A stretch of 30,359 nt of DNA, from NCBI GenBank assembly GCA_022353185.1, contig JAKRWB010000123.1:1-30359 (forward strand). The letters are read 5' to 3'. A program made the translations under genes and the position numbers. This document shows positions 7,798 to 16,104 of this stretch, piece by piece. This DNA is from ANME-2 cluster archaeon (GTDB taxonomy: Archaea; Halobacteriota; Methanosarcinia; Methanosarcinales; Methanocomedenaceae). The stretch's first letter is position 1. Each line of letters starts with the position of its first letter. The notes under the pieces were generated by a model, which did no database searches, had not been told where the DNA came from, and saw nothing but the letters and a program-made list of their open reading frames with translations.

Positions 7798-8913
7798 TCA
7801 TTTTACGAAATCGATACCAAAGCGGCTTGTAATGTTCTTACCGCTGCCTTTACCATAGATCTGTGCAGATTTAACACCTGTCACCACCAGCATGGTACGG
7901 ATTGAATGTTCCAGCGCGGGGTCAATCTGTGCACCCCAGATAAGTCTTGCTTCAGGGTCGATCTTATTGTAGACTTCCTGAACCACGCTCTCTGCCTCTG
8001 CTATGGTCATGTCAGGTCCGCCCACCACATTAACAAGTGCTGAAGTTGCTCCTGAAATATCCACATCAAGTAGGGGACTGCGCAGTGCCTTTTGTACAGA
8101 TTCGGCAGCTTTGTCCTCACCTTCAGCTTCACCAAGTCCTATCATTGCCACGCCACCTTTTTGCATGACGGTCCTTACATCAGCAAAGTCCAGATTGACC
8201 AGTCCGGGTTTGGTAATCAGTTCAGTAATACCCTTCACAGCCCGCATCAGCACTTCATCCGAAACCTTGAAAGCCGCCTGCAGGGGCAATCTTGGCACCA
8301 CTTCTAATAATTTGTCATTTGGTACAACAATGACCGTATCGGCCACATCCCTGAGACGCTCCAGTCCGGCTTCTGCATTAGTGCGCCTGATCGAACCTTC
8401 CACTGAAAATGGTAAGGTGACCACGGCAATGGTCAGTGCACCTTCCGCCCGGGCATGTTCGGCAACTATCGGTGCTGAACCAGTACCTGTACCACCGCCA
8501 AGGCCACAGGTAATAAATACCATATCTGCTCCCTCGACCGAGGCTTTAATATATTCCTCACTCTCTTTAGCAGCTTCTTCACCGACCTGGGGCAAACTAC
8601 CGGCACCCAATCCCCTGGTCTTTTTCTGACCAATGAGTATCTTATTCTTAGCCGTAATATGCAAAAGATGTTGTGCATCCGTGTTCAGTGCATAAAGTTC
8701 TGCACCTGATATGCCCTCTTCTGTCATCCTCTGGATGGTGTTCGAACCGCTACCACCGCAACCGATCACGCGGATATTTGTTTTTAGTAGTTGAAGAACC
8801 GCTTCCAGTTCTGCATCGGTCTGCCCAATGCTATTACGTACTGGTGATGACACTTCCTGGTTCCTGCCTTCCATATTTGCCCTGGTGATGGCTTCTTTAA
8901 TTATGGATTCCAT
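7798..8913 (-). CDS. ftsZ: Cell division GTPase FtsZ
   Basis: A full-length archaeal FtsZ of 371 residues from the ATG at 8913 (beginning MESIIKEAITRA). It has IRVIGCGGSGSNTIQRM near the N-terminus, the tubulin GTP-binding signature CGLGGGTGTGSAP, and the T7 loop VNLDFADVRTVM with the catalytic Asp that completes a neighbour's active site. It polymerises into the division ring at midcell. A longer frame opens with TTG at 8928; the ATG fits the family start better. A hairpin with a T-run follows the stop. DtdA is encoded immediately upstream on the same strand. Confidence 0.96.
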   Translation of the reverse strand: MESIIKEAITRANMEGRNQEVSSPVRNSIGQTDAELEAVLQLLKTNIRVIGCGGSGSNTIQRMTEEGISGAELYALNTDAQHLLHITAKNKILIGQKKTRGLGAGSLPQVGEEAAKESEEYIKASVEGADMVFITCGLGGGTGTGSAPIVAEHARAEGALTIAVVTLPFSVEGSIRRTNAEAGLERLRDVADTVIVVPNDKLLEVVPRLPLQAAFKVSDEVLMRAVKGITELITKPGLVNLDFADVRTVMQKGGVAMIGLGEAEGEDKAAESVQKALRSPLLDVDISGATSALVNVVGGPDMTIAEAESVVQEVYNKIDPEARLIWGAQIDPALEHSIRTMLVVTGVKSAQIYGKGSGKNITSRFGIDFVK

Positions 8914-8941
8914 CCTTTCATCCCTCAAACATTTAAAACTT

Positions 8942-10273
8942 TTAGTCTATATAAATGGTCCGAACTTTTATTGATTTTTGATTAGTTTCATAAACCATTT
9001 CCGGACTTATCGTCCTTTTGTCTACTCTTACTGTTTCTCCTCTTGCCAGCGCGCCGAACAAGAGCCCGGAAGTTATTCCAAGTTTCCTGGCAAGTTCCGG
9101 ATTGAACTTTTCGGTAATGAGGTATAGCATACCCTCATCCTTATCATAGCGTATATCGTAGTGTTCTTTTAGTATATTAATGCATTCATTTGTCAATTCA
9201 TCAGCCACAAGACGGGCGCAGTCGTCATCGATTCCTATAAGTACATGTGAGAATTTACCATTCTTGTGTTCAAGATATGCAATGCTATGGGCTGCAAGGA
9301 ACTCTTCAAGCCTGGACCGGTCCAGTTTTTCGGCTTCCTGTAACAGTTCCGGACTGATTGTGGCAACTTTTACTTTTGGACACACACATCTCTGGCAAGC
9401 ATTCTTGAACTCGCACTTTATTCCTTCTGTTACATGAGCACGACCGGACGGACAAATATCATTCATCTTCCTGCGAAGTTCTTTGCACAATTCCCATGGA
9501 ACTCCATCCATTTCCCTGATATCGCTTTCCCTCAAAACTTCATAACCAAGCCCCACAATAATGGAAATCAGTCGGTTGCGCTGTTTTGCACTCATTGATT
9601 TACGGTCCAGATATGCGAAATCCGCGCATGAACGCTCAAACGCCTGCCTGATAATTTCTTCATCCAGTTCATCAAGTTTATATGTGGGAAAGATGTGCCC
9701 AAAAGTTATCTCTGTGTCTTCCAACAGTTTGGTCTGGCGGGGAGCATAATGGTTGCCTCCAAAGCCGATGGCTACAGGCACGTCATCACTGTCAAGCATA
9801 AGTATTGCATTTGCTACAATACGCCCTGCAAGAGGGGCTACCCATTCCTTTTCTGAACTACCTATCTCCACGAACAGAGATGGCGTTTTGAGATTGCTGG
9901 GGCCGTGGTGTGTACTCTCGATAGACACTTCAAAATCCTCATTTTTACTCAGTGTCTTGAGATTCATGTATATGGAGCGCATTGTCTGGGGTGCAGCCGA
10001 AGCCAGTTCCATAGGATTTCCCCCTAACGTTGCTTCTTTAGTATTGCCTGTATGATGGACCGTGAGTATCTGTCGCCCATCTTTACTGCGATGCCTTGAC
10101 GCAAATATGATTATATCACAACCCAACCCGCATTTTTCCAATCGTCTGTCCAGTCCATCCTGGTAGATATGCATCCCATCTATCTCCACCATCCTGAATT
10201 TCTTGAACTCGAATGAGGTAATCACAGTGGGGCAGTCAATATTTGTAGGTGCCCAATCCCTTATCTCCAGCAA
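8942..10273 (-). CDS. dtdA: D-aminoacyl-tRNA deacylase (archaeal DtdA/GEK1 type), start uncertain
   Basis: A protein of at least 443 residues of the DtdA family, which hydrolyses D-amino acids from tRNA. Markers are TVHHTGNTKEATLGGNP, STHHGPSNLKTPSLFVEIGS, and AIGFGGNHYAPRQTKL, the conserved histidine-rich core. A Cys-rich insert (FKNACQRCVCPKV) lies at about 290. The first standard start codon is TTG at 10273, but the family-typical N-terminus is encoded in frame further upstream (INIIISKEDLASQNIKNIL from 10327), with no ATG, GTG or TTG before an in-frame TAA at 10376-10378. Either initiation is at a non-standard codon such as ATA or the start has been lost. It lies 28 bases upstream of the ftsZ reading frame. 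Confidence 0.88.
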   Translation of the reverse strand: MLEIRDWAPTNIDCPTVITSFEFKKFRMVEIDGMHIYQDGLDRRLEKCGLGCDIIIFASRHRSKDGRQILTVHHTGNTKEATLGGNPMELASAAPQTMRSIYMNLKTLSKNEDFEVSIESTHHGPSNLKTPSLFVEIGSSEKEWVAPLAGRIVANAILMLDSDDVPVAIGFGGNHYAPRQTKLLEDTEITFGHIFPTYKLDELDEEIIRQAFERSCADFAYLDRKSMSAKQRNRLISIIVGLGYEVLRESDIREMDGVPWELCKELRRKMNDICPSGRAHVTEGIKCEFKNACQRCVCPKVKVATISPELLQEAEKLDRSRLEEFLAAHSIAYLEHKNGKFSHVLIGIDDDCARLVADELTNECINILKEHYDIRYDKDEGMLYLITEKFNPELARKLGITSGLLFGALARGETVRVDKRTISPEMVYETNQKSIKVRTIYID

Positions 10274-10601
10274 GATGTTCTTGATGTTCTGGCTGGCAAG
10301 GTCTTCTTTTGAAATGATTATGTTTATTTTTCCGGTTGAGGTCTGATTTGATTCTATGCTGAATACACCACCTGTTTAAAGGAAAATATTAGCACTTGAT
10401 ATGGCATACTTGATATGACATACTTGATATGACATATATGTATATTATAATATCATTGATATAAATTGGTACAAGAAACCACCTGCTGACGTTTGTGGGT
10501 TACTTGAGTGCATAACGTCCATACACTGTAAACAATAACAAAAGAAAATCACCATCAATTATATATGTTATCATTTCAATATTAAATTAGTTCGTCAAAA
10601 A
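10274..10601. other. Intergenic region upstream of dtdA and the small membrane protein
   Basis: The left 54-102 bases are in frame with dtdA and probably encode its N-terminus. The middle holds a 3x14-bp tandem repeat (10394-10435) and an inverted pair GACGTT/AACGTC (10488-10493, 10514-10519). TTATATATG at 10559-10567 is a likely TATA box for the plus-strand gene at 10602. No other gene was seen. Confidence 0.5.
10394..10435. repeat. Three tandem copies of a 14-bp unit
   Basis: The unit ACTTGATATGRCAT occurs at 10394-10407, 10408-10421 and 10422-10435. The last two copies are identical and the first has one G/A change. A partial related motif, TTGATAT, recurs at 10457-10463. Position between divergent genes suggests a cooperative operator or a replication-type iteron; simple slippage is the dull alternative. 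Confidence 0.7.
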
Positions 10602-10988
10602 ATGAGGTTGGTATTTTTGATAAATTCAAATTTGGATTTTATAAGTTTTTTTATATGGCTATACAATATTGGTGCCGCATTTATAATTCTGTTTTTGATA
10701 TTCCAGATACTGCTTATATCCAGGAAATTAGATACTAACATCATCCGCGCCCGTTTATTTTTAAACATGCATATCATGAATGAAACATGGAAATACATCA
10801 CCATCGCCTCTGCAGCCTTTGCCGTGAATGCTATTACAGGTTTTCTAAGGTTCAACGTCGATAAAAAAGTCTACTATCTTTGGGAGATTTCTGAGATAAT
10901 TTTCCTGGCTGCTTTTATCGCAATGATTTACCAGTGGTACCAGTTCGTCGGTGGAATGATAATTAAGAACAAAAAGGTAGATGAATAG
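10602..10988 (+). CDS. Small three-helix membrane protein, paralogue of the gene at 16105
   Basis: A 128-residue protein with predicted membrane helices at about 14-40, 64-85 and 93-115 and a short charged tail. Helices 1 and 2 are joined by a basic cytoplasmic-type loop containing SRKLDTNIIRARLFL. The same pattern (RK-x-D-x-x-II, then FL about six residues on, then IA-x-x-AF and LR) occurs in the protein at 16105-16479, so the two are paralogues. No enzymatic motif is visible and I do not recognise a named family. It converges with a KaiC-like ATPase gene. A TATA box lies at 10559-10567. A sensory or accessory membrane role is possible but unproven. Confidence 0.75.
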   Translation: MRLVFLINSNLDFISFFIWLYNIGAAFIILFLIFQILLISRKLDTNIIRARLFLNMHIMNETWKYITIASAAFAVNAITGFLRFNVDKKVYYLWEISEIIFLAAFIAMIYQWYQFVGGMIIKNKKVDE

Positions 10989-11024
10989 CTACTTATTACC
11001 ATTCCTATAATATGAAAATCCTGT

Positions 11025-11783
11025 TCAATAGCGATTTATTTCAATACCATCAGATGTGAAGATATAATTATACCTGCCCATTGCCTTGCCAGTGTACAGC
11101 AGATAGTGTATAATCATCTTTCTTTCAGGTATATCGGCATCAAGGTTCGCCTTGAACTCTAAAAAACCGTCCATTATGAACTTTAACCTTTCAATGGTAC
11201 GCGGATCTATGCTCGGGCCCAGCGTGAAAAGCGCGACATGTTTCTGTAACCTGACGCGTCGTGTCATGGTCTCAATAAGGTTATTGAGTTCTTTAATTCC
11301 ATCATCTGAAGTGTTTAGTATCAAACCAGTAAGGGAATCAAAAACAATTCGTATCTCTTTTTTGATAAGTTTGCGCTTTGCCTTATTTATCAAACTTCCA
11401 ATGGTGGAAATGTTATGCTCTACTTCTATGAACCGGGTTGCATGCATTTTTTCATCTACATCAATACCACTTATTTCCATCGTTAATGGATTAACCAAAA
11501 CAAGATCCCCCTGGGCTTCATATTTTCGGGCATCAAGCCCGTTTTGTCCCATCTTAGCCCTCATATCATACAGGGGAAGCTGGGTGGATATATACAGTAC
11601 CTGTTCTCCTTCTACAAGTCCGGTTTTTGCGAACTGGATACACATTGAAGCTTTACCTGACCCTTTTTGACCGTACAGAAGTATGTTGGTCTTTTTAGGG
11701 AAACCACCCTCGATGATCTGGTCCATCCCTGGTACACCGGTGGGGATTCGTTCGATTTTGTTTAGTCCTTGTATAATAATCAC
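11025..11783 (-). CDS. KaiC-like RecA-superfamily protein with altered catalytic motifs
   Basis: A single KaiC/RadA-type domain of 252 residues from a GTG at 11783. IPTGVPGMDQIIEGGFPK precedes the P-loop GQKGSGKAS at 38-46. The usual Ser/Thr after the P-loop Lys is Ala45. The strand that in KaiC-like ATPases ends in two catalytic Glu reads YISTQL here. The Walker B strand with Asp is present (IRIVFDSLTGLI), as is the C-terminal EINRY. Such proteins act in archaeal signalling. Loss of both motifs suggests weak or absent ATP hydrolysis. The frame can be extended upstream, but that part reads through the promoter. A TATA element at 11809-11817 lies about 26 bases from the GTG, fitting a leaderless mRNA. 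Confidence 0.85.
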   Translation of the reverse strand: MIIIQGLNKIERIPTGVPGMDQIIEGGFPKKTNILLYGQKGSGKASMCIQFAKTGLVEGEQVLYISTQLPLYDMRAKMGQNGLDARKYEAQGDLVLVNPLTMEISGIDVDEKMHATRFIEVEHNISTIGSLINKAKRKLIKKEIRIVFDSLTGLILNTSDDGIKELNNLIETMTRRVRLQKHVALFTLGPSIDPRTIERLKFIMDGFLEFKANLDADIPERKMIIHYLLYTGKAMGRYNYIFTSDGIEINRY

Positions 11784-11837
11784 CTGTAAGAAGTATCTTG
11801 TTTTAAAGTATAAATTTATTATCCAATAGGCATAATC
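11784..11837. promoter_or_regulatory. Compact bidirectional promoter for the KaiC-like and methyltransferase genes
   Basis: The 54-bp spacer holds one AT-rich block, TATAAATTT (11809-11817), placed about 25 bases from both the GTG at 11783 and the ATG at 11838. A near-symmetric TATA element could therefore direct leaderless transcripts in both directions. This is inferred from spacing only. Confidence 0.5.
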
Positions 11838-12542
11838 ATGGATATATATATGGATAATAGTAAAAAGTTCGATGGGGTGGACTACAAAAATACATTTGCC
11901 CAAAGTATCAGTGCTATGCACGAACTGGTTAGGCAGGTTCTATCTGCCCAGATATGCAACGGTGACCATATACTCGATATAGGGGGTGGTCCCGGCATGG
12001 GGGCCAGGATAATCGATGAGATGGGAATAAAAGCCATCGTAACCAACATAGAACCATCCACCACCATCAATGATGTTCCGAACCTGTTATCAGTGGAATA
12101 TATCCCATTACATATATCGTTAAAAGAGGCACTTGATACCCGGATGCCTTATACAGCCGACTGTATACTGATGGTAAGTTCAGCACATGAGATTGCCCTG
12201 TGCAATAATATGGGATCAATGGAGAATAAAAAGATATTCTTCCATGACCTGGATTCCTTCATTCGAAAAAACCTTGCACCCGGCGGCAAAGTGATACTCG
12301 GCTTCCCGAACTATCGCAAAGATGCGTCCATGGCAGAGATAGAACATCAGCGCAGGTTGACCGAATCATTATTGGGACATTCCCATCCACCAGATGAATT
12401 ATTCACAATCGAGGAGTTCTCATCTGCTTTTAACACCCTCCCCATGGTATTCATTCAAAAGCCAATGGACCTGACCCATGAAAATCCAGGAACAACTGCG
12501 CTGATGGCGAACGTGGCTGTATTCAGACTAAATAATATATAG
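11838..12542 (+). CDS. Class I SAM-dependent methyltransferase, substrate unknown
   Basis: A 234-residue Rossmann-fold methyltransferase. Motif I is HILDIGGGPGMGARIIDEMG at about 44-63, followed by the acidic end of the second strand (VTNIEPS). The post-strand motif GGKVILGFPNYRKD near 150 fits the family fold. No substrate-specific domain is evident. It shares a promoter with the divergent KaiC-like gene and ends 9 bases from the end of hemB on the other strand. A link with the neighbouring signalling gene is possible. An alternative in-frame ATG lies 12 bases downstream. The fold is clear; the substrate cannot be stated. Confidence 0.8.
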   Translation: MDIYMDNSKKFDGVDYKNTFAQSISAMHELVRQVLSAQICNGDHILDIGGGPGMGARIIDEMGIKAIVTNIEPSTTINDVPNLLSVEYIPLHISLKEALDTRMPYTADCILMVSSAHEIALCNNMGSMENKKIFFHDLDSFIRKNLAPGGKVILGFPNYRKDASMAEIEHQRRLTESLLGHSHPPDELFTIEEFSSAFNTLPMVFIQKPMDLTHENPGTTALMANVAVFRLNNI

Positions 12543-12551
12543 AATCAGTGT

Positions 12552-13544
12552 CTATTTTTTAAGTTTTGTCGCCACGTCCTTTGCGAAATATGTAAGGATC
12601 ATATCCGCCCCGGCCCGTTTAATGGAAATAAGTGATTCCATGATTGCCTTCTCATCCAGCCAGCCCTTATCCACTGCGCCCCTGACCATGGAATACTCAC
12701 CGCTCACATTATAAGCGGCCGTAGGCATCTTGAACTCGTGCTTCACCCTGTAAATGATGTCCAGGTACGGTAGGGCAGGCTTGACCATAATAATGTCGGC
12801 CCCTTCCAGGATATCCTGTTCCACTTCCCTCAAGGCCTCATCACTGTTCGCAGGGTCCATCTGGTACGTAGAACGGTCCCCGAAACTGTATCCGGATTCA
12901 ACCGCATCCCTGAACGGTCCGTAGAACGAGGAGGAATACTTGGCTGCGTATGACATAATAGGTGTATTGGAAAAACCACTCTCATCAAGGGCACTGCGAA
13001 TAGCTGCCACCATCCCGTCCATCATGCCCGACGGTGCTACGATATCTGCGCCCGCCCGTGCCTGGCTCACAGCAGTCTTACCCAGTATGGGCAGGGTCGG
13101 GTCGTTCAATACCTCTTCAGTCTCATAATCCACCATACCGCAGTGTCCGTGGGTTGTATATTCGCAAAGGCACAGGTCGGTGATGACCACCATATCATCC
13201 CCCAGTTCGGCCTTGATGTCACGGGTTGCGTTCTGCACAACATCATCATCACCGTAGGCATGTGTTCCTGTCTCGTCCTTCTCTTTTGGTATCCCGAATA
13301 ATACCACTGCCGGAACCCCCAGGTCTGCCAGTGTTTTTGCTTCGTCCACTATACTTGCAGGAGTTTCCCTCCTTACACCGGGCATGGACGAGATGGGTTG
13401 TGGAACTCCCAGGTTATCGTCTATGAACAGGGGTGCTATCAGGTCATCCACTGACAATGTCGTGGCTTTGACCATGCGCCGTATTGCAGGTGTCCTGAGT
13501 CGTCTCAATCTTGTTGTGGGGAACCTGGTGGTATTTGTAAACAT
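12552..13544 (-). CDS. hemB: Porphobilinogen synthase (delta-aminolevulinic acid dehydratase)
   Basis: Condenses two 5-aminolevulinate molecules to porphobilinogen. The start MFTNTTRFPTTRLRRLR is typical. ITDLCLCEYTTHGHCGM carries the three zinc-binding Cys. SYAAKYSSSFYGPFRDA and IMVKPALPYLDI carry the two active-site Lys. The product is 330 residues from the ATG at 13544, the usual length; a TTG nine bases upstream is also open. It is last in the ahbB-sirC-hemA-hemB operon, 15 bases after hemA. The zinc-type cysteine triad indicates a metal-dependent enzyme. Confidence 0.97.
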   Translation of the reverse strand: MFTNTTRFPTTRLRRLRTPAIRRMVKATTLSVDDLIAPLFIDDNLGVPQPISSMPGVRRETPASIVDEAKTLADLGVPAVVLFGIPKEKDETGTHAYGDDDVVQNATRDIKAELGDDMVVITDLCLCEYTTHGHCGMVDYETEEVLNDPTLPILGKTAVSQARAGADIVAPSGMMDGMVAAIRSALDESGFSNTPIMSYAAKYSSSFYGPFRDAVESGYSFGDRSTYQMDPANSDEALREVEQDILEGADIIMVKPALPYLDIIYRVKHEFKMPTAAYNVSGEYSMVRGAVDKGWLDEKAIMESLISIKRAGADMILTYFAKDVATKLKK

Positions 13545-13559
13545 AATATCCAATTTCCG

Positions 13560-14828
13560 TTAATTGTTCTTATTATTCTTGTTGCCATTGAGCCTGAACA
13601 GTTCGGCCACTGTGTTCAGGAACTTTTCATCATCATGTTCAGCTGCATTACGTAAAATCTTTGTAGGCTCTGCCATTATTTTGTTGGCTACCGAATGGGT
13701 CAGGTCATTCAACACTTCAGTTTCAATTTCACCGATAGTATGGTAAGCTTTCAACTTGTTGATGGCAGCATCCCGCTCATGACATCGTATTTCGTTTATC
13801 ATGCTATATAGTGCCGAAATAATACTGTCAGCCTGCTGGCGCTTGTACTGTATCTTTAGAAGTTCTAACTCTTCATCAATGATATTTTCGACTTTTGATA
13901 TCTCGCCTTTGCGCCGATTAAGGTTCTTTTCACTGATACTTTTTAAGCTGTCAATGTTGAACAGCCTGACACCTTCAATTTCACCAGTTGACACCTCTAT
14001 GTCCCTGGGATTTGCAATATCAATCAGCAGAATGTCACTTTTGTGCTCTTTCATGACTCCTTCCATCATCTCTTTGGTGATGACCATGTGGGGTGCAGCA
14101 GTTGCACTGATTACAACATCAGATTCCCTGATATATTCATTTATCAAGTCATATTTAATGGCCTTTCCATTTAGTTCACAGGCTAAGGCCTCGGCCCGCT
14201 CAAAAGTACGGTTGGCTACATATATTACTTTGATATTCTTATTGGCAAGAGCCTTTGCAACCAGTGACCCCATGTCTCCTGCCCCGATAATCATCACAGT
14301 CTTTCCTTCAAGACTACCAAGTACATCGTCCGCTAATTCCACAGCTGCAGAACCGATGGACACAGAACCCCTGTTAATGTCGGTCTCGTTGCGTACCCGT
14401 TTGCCCACCTGAATGGACTTGCTGAACACTGTATCCAGCATCTTTCCCGTGGTCCCGATCTGCTTTGCGAGATTATACAGGTCCTTCACCTGTCCCAGTA
14501 TCTGGTCCTCTCCTACTATCATGGACTCCATGCCAGATGTCAACCGCATGAGATGGCGCATCGTCTCTTCGTGGTCAAGGAAGTCAACAATGAGGTTGGG
14601 AACTTTCATCATCTTGGCAAAATTAAATAGTACCTTGCTGCCTTTGGGCGAGACCACATAGACCTCAACCCTGTTACAGGTCATAAGCACGGCACATTCT
14701 TCCACCAGTTCATGAGAATATAATCTTTCCAGTATTTTGTCAACGCCGCCATGCCAGGCATGAAGTTTTTCAATATCTTCCACGTTGGCTTTTACGTGGG
14801 TAATAAGCATGCTTGAAATTTCAGTCAT
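13560..14828 (-). CDS. hemA: Glutamyl-tRNA reductase
   Basis: Reduces glutamyl-tRNA(Glu) to glutamate-1-semialdehyde, the entry point to tetrapyrroles. The product is 422 residues: an N-terminal catalytic domain with VLMTCNRVEVY (nucleophile Cys about residue 49) and SGMESMIVGEDQILGQVKDL, an NADPH-binding domain with IIGAGDMGSLVAKAL, and a helical C-terminal dimerisation domain. AAGGAGAT four bases upstream supports the ATG at 14828. It sits between sirC and hemB, so one transcript supplies early precursors and the siroheme branch. All expected motifs are present. Confidence 0.97.
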   Translation of the reverse strand: MTEISSMLITHVKANVEDIEKLHAWHGGVDKILERLYSHELVEECAVLMTCNRVEVYVVSPKGSKVLFNFAKMMKVPNLIVDFLDHEETMRHLMRLTSGMESMIVGEDQILGQVKDLYNLAKQIGTTGKMLDTVFSKSIQVGKRVRNETDINRGSVSIGSAAVELADDVLGSLEGKTVMIIGAGDMGSLVAKALANKNIKVIYVANRTFERAEALACELNGKAIKYDLINEYIRESDVVISATAAPHMVITKEMMEGVMKEHKSDILLIDIANPRDIEVSTGEIEGVRLFNIDSLKSISEKNLNRRKGEISKVENIIDEELELLKIQYKRQQADSIISALYSMINEIRCHERDAAINKLKAYHTIGEIETEVLNDLTHSVANKIMAEPTKILRNAAEHDDEKFLNTVAELFRLNGNKNNKNN

Positions 14829-14865
14829 CAAAATCTCCTTTTTTACTCCTGGTATTTATATAAAT

Positions 14866-15552
14866 TTAATCATTTCCATTTGATAAATGTTTTAGGGCGA
14901 TTTCCAATGCCTGTTCATATGAATGTGTCAGTGCACTCCAAACATCTTCATCTTCAAGAATTGCCCACAATATGCTTGCCCGTTCTCTCTGGTCGGGAAT
15001 ACTCACTTTGAGTCGAACTCTCATCTCTTTTTGCAGCAGTGCCATGGTCTCGAACTCTGCTGGTATCACGGTTTCGATCTTTGTCCTCATATATTTTGAA
15101 AGGGCAGGACTGGCACCTCTGGTGGAGATGGCAATGGTTATGTCTCCTCTTTCGACAATTGACGGTATTGCAAGATCATCCAGTCCATCAACTGAATTTA
15201 CCAGGCAACCACGTTGGTGTGCAATGTTTGCGATCCTAATGTTAAATTCCCGGTCGTTGGTGGTCGGTATGACCAGGAATGCACTGTCAATATAATCCAA
15301 TATCTCATCATCGGACATTGTACCCGTGGTTGTAATGAGTTTCAACTCCTCATCACCCAGGTCCTGAAGTATATGAGTAAAATCGCGGCTGATGACAGTG
15401 GTTGAAGCATATCTGGAAAACAAGACCGCTTTTCGCTCACCCACTTTACCGCCTCCGAATATGACTACTTTGCGGTCAGTCATGTCTATCATCAATGGCA
15501 GGAGTTTAGGTTTACTATCCTGCAATAATCTGTTACCGGATTTACCAGTCAA
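14866..15552 (-). CDS. sirC: Precorrin-2 dehydrogenase / sirohydrochlorin ferrochelatase
   Basis: A 228-residue Met8/SirC-type protein. KLLPLMIDMTDRKVVIFGG leads into an NAD-binding GGGKVGERKA turn at about 35-44. The family motifs LVIPTTNDREFN, CLVNSVD and ISTRGASPALSKYMR follow. It oxidises precorrin-2 to sirohydrochlorin and, in many homologues, inserts iron to give siroheme. There is no CysG methyltransferase domain, so that step is elsewhere. The TTG start overlaps the ahbB stop (TTGA), indicating translational coupling. The name SirC rather than Met8 is a convention; iron chelation cannot be judged from sequence. Confidence 0.93.
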   Translation of the reverse strand: MTGKSGNRLLQDSKPKLLPLMIDMTDRKVVIFGGGKVGERKAVLFSRYASTTVISRDFTHILQDLGDEELKLITTTGTMSDDEILDYIDSAFLVIPTTNDREFNIRIANIAHQRGCLVNSVDGLDDLAIPSIVERGDITIAISTRGASPALSKYMRTKIETVIPAEFETMALLQKEMRVRLKVSIPDQRERASILWAILEDEDVWSALTHSYEQALEIALKHLSNGND

Positions 15553-16007
15553 AGCCTGACTCCTGTCTTTTTAAATTCCTTCTCACTGAATAAGATATCA
15601 TAATCTTCAATACCGGTGGCATTGGATATCTGTTTTGCAACTTTCCTGCATTCATCCCTGGTGTATGCATGAACCATAGTAAACAGGTTATAGGGCCACC
15701 CGTCTCGTCTTGGTCGTTCATAGCAGTGAGTTACCTCTGAAAATCCAGCCATGATAGCGCCCACATCTTCAACACTGGAATCAGGCACATTCCATGTACA
15801 CATGGCATTTGCAGTAAAGCCAATGGCCCTGTGTCCTATTGATGCGCCAAACCGCCTGATAATCCCATCATGATGCAATTTACTTATCCTTTCAATTACC
15901 AGAGTCTCTGAAAGTCCTAATTGTTCTGCGACTTTTTCGAATGGCTGGGAAGTTATCGGGATGCCGTCCTGAATAATTTTTAGTAGTTGAATATCAATTT
16001 CATCCAT
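15549..16007 (-). CDS. ahbB: Siroheme decarboxylase subunit AhbB (Lrp/AsnC-like fold)
   Basis: A 152-residue protein with an N-terminal Lrp-type helix-turn-helix (about 1-55) and an AsnC-like domain. RRFGASIGHRAIGFTANAM and THCYERPRRDGWPYNLFTM are characteristic of AhbB, as is the ending LFSEKEFKKTG. With AhbA it decarboxylates siroheme to didecarboxysiroheme in the alternative haem route used by archaea and sulfate reducers. Despite the DNA-binding fold it is an enzyme. AhbA is not in the window. As the first gene of the operon its promoter lies in 16008-16104, shared with the divergent membrane protein. Confidence 0.9.
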   Translation of the reverse strand: MDEIDIQLLKIIQDGIPITSQPFEKVAEQLGLSETLVIERISKLHHDGIIRRFGASIGHRAIGFTANAMCTWNVPDSSVEDVGAIMAGFSEVTHCYERPRRDGWPYNLFTMVHAYTRDECRKVAKQISNATGIEDYDILFSEKEFKKTGVRL

Positions 16008-16104
16008 AAAACCAACTTTCCTGTTTTGATGTTAAGTAGATTGTTAAATATTATTGCACTTAGTACGATAGGTTTATGTATATTAATTCAAGATTATATA
16101 TAAT

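Noticed and set aside
10394..10435. CRISPR-like array
   Set aside because: The 14-bp units are directly adjacent with no spacers and no cas genes are nearby.
10485..10519. Possible C/D box small RNA in the dtdA upstream gap
   Set aside because: A CTGA and a weak 6-bp inverted pair are present, but no proper C box or kink-turn arrangement was found.
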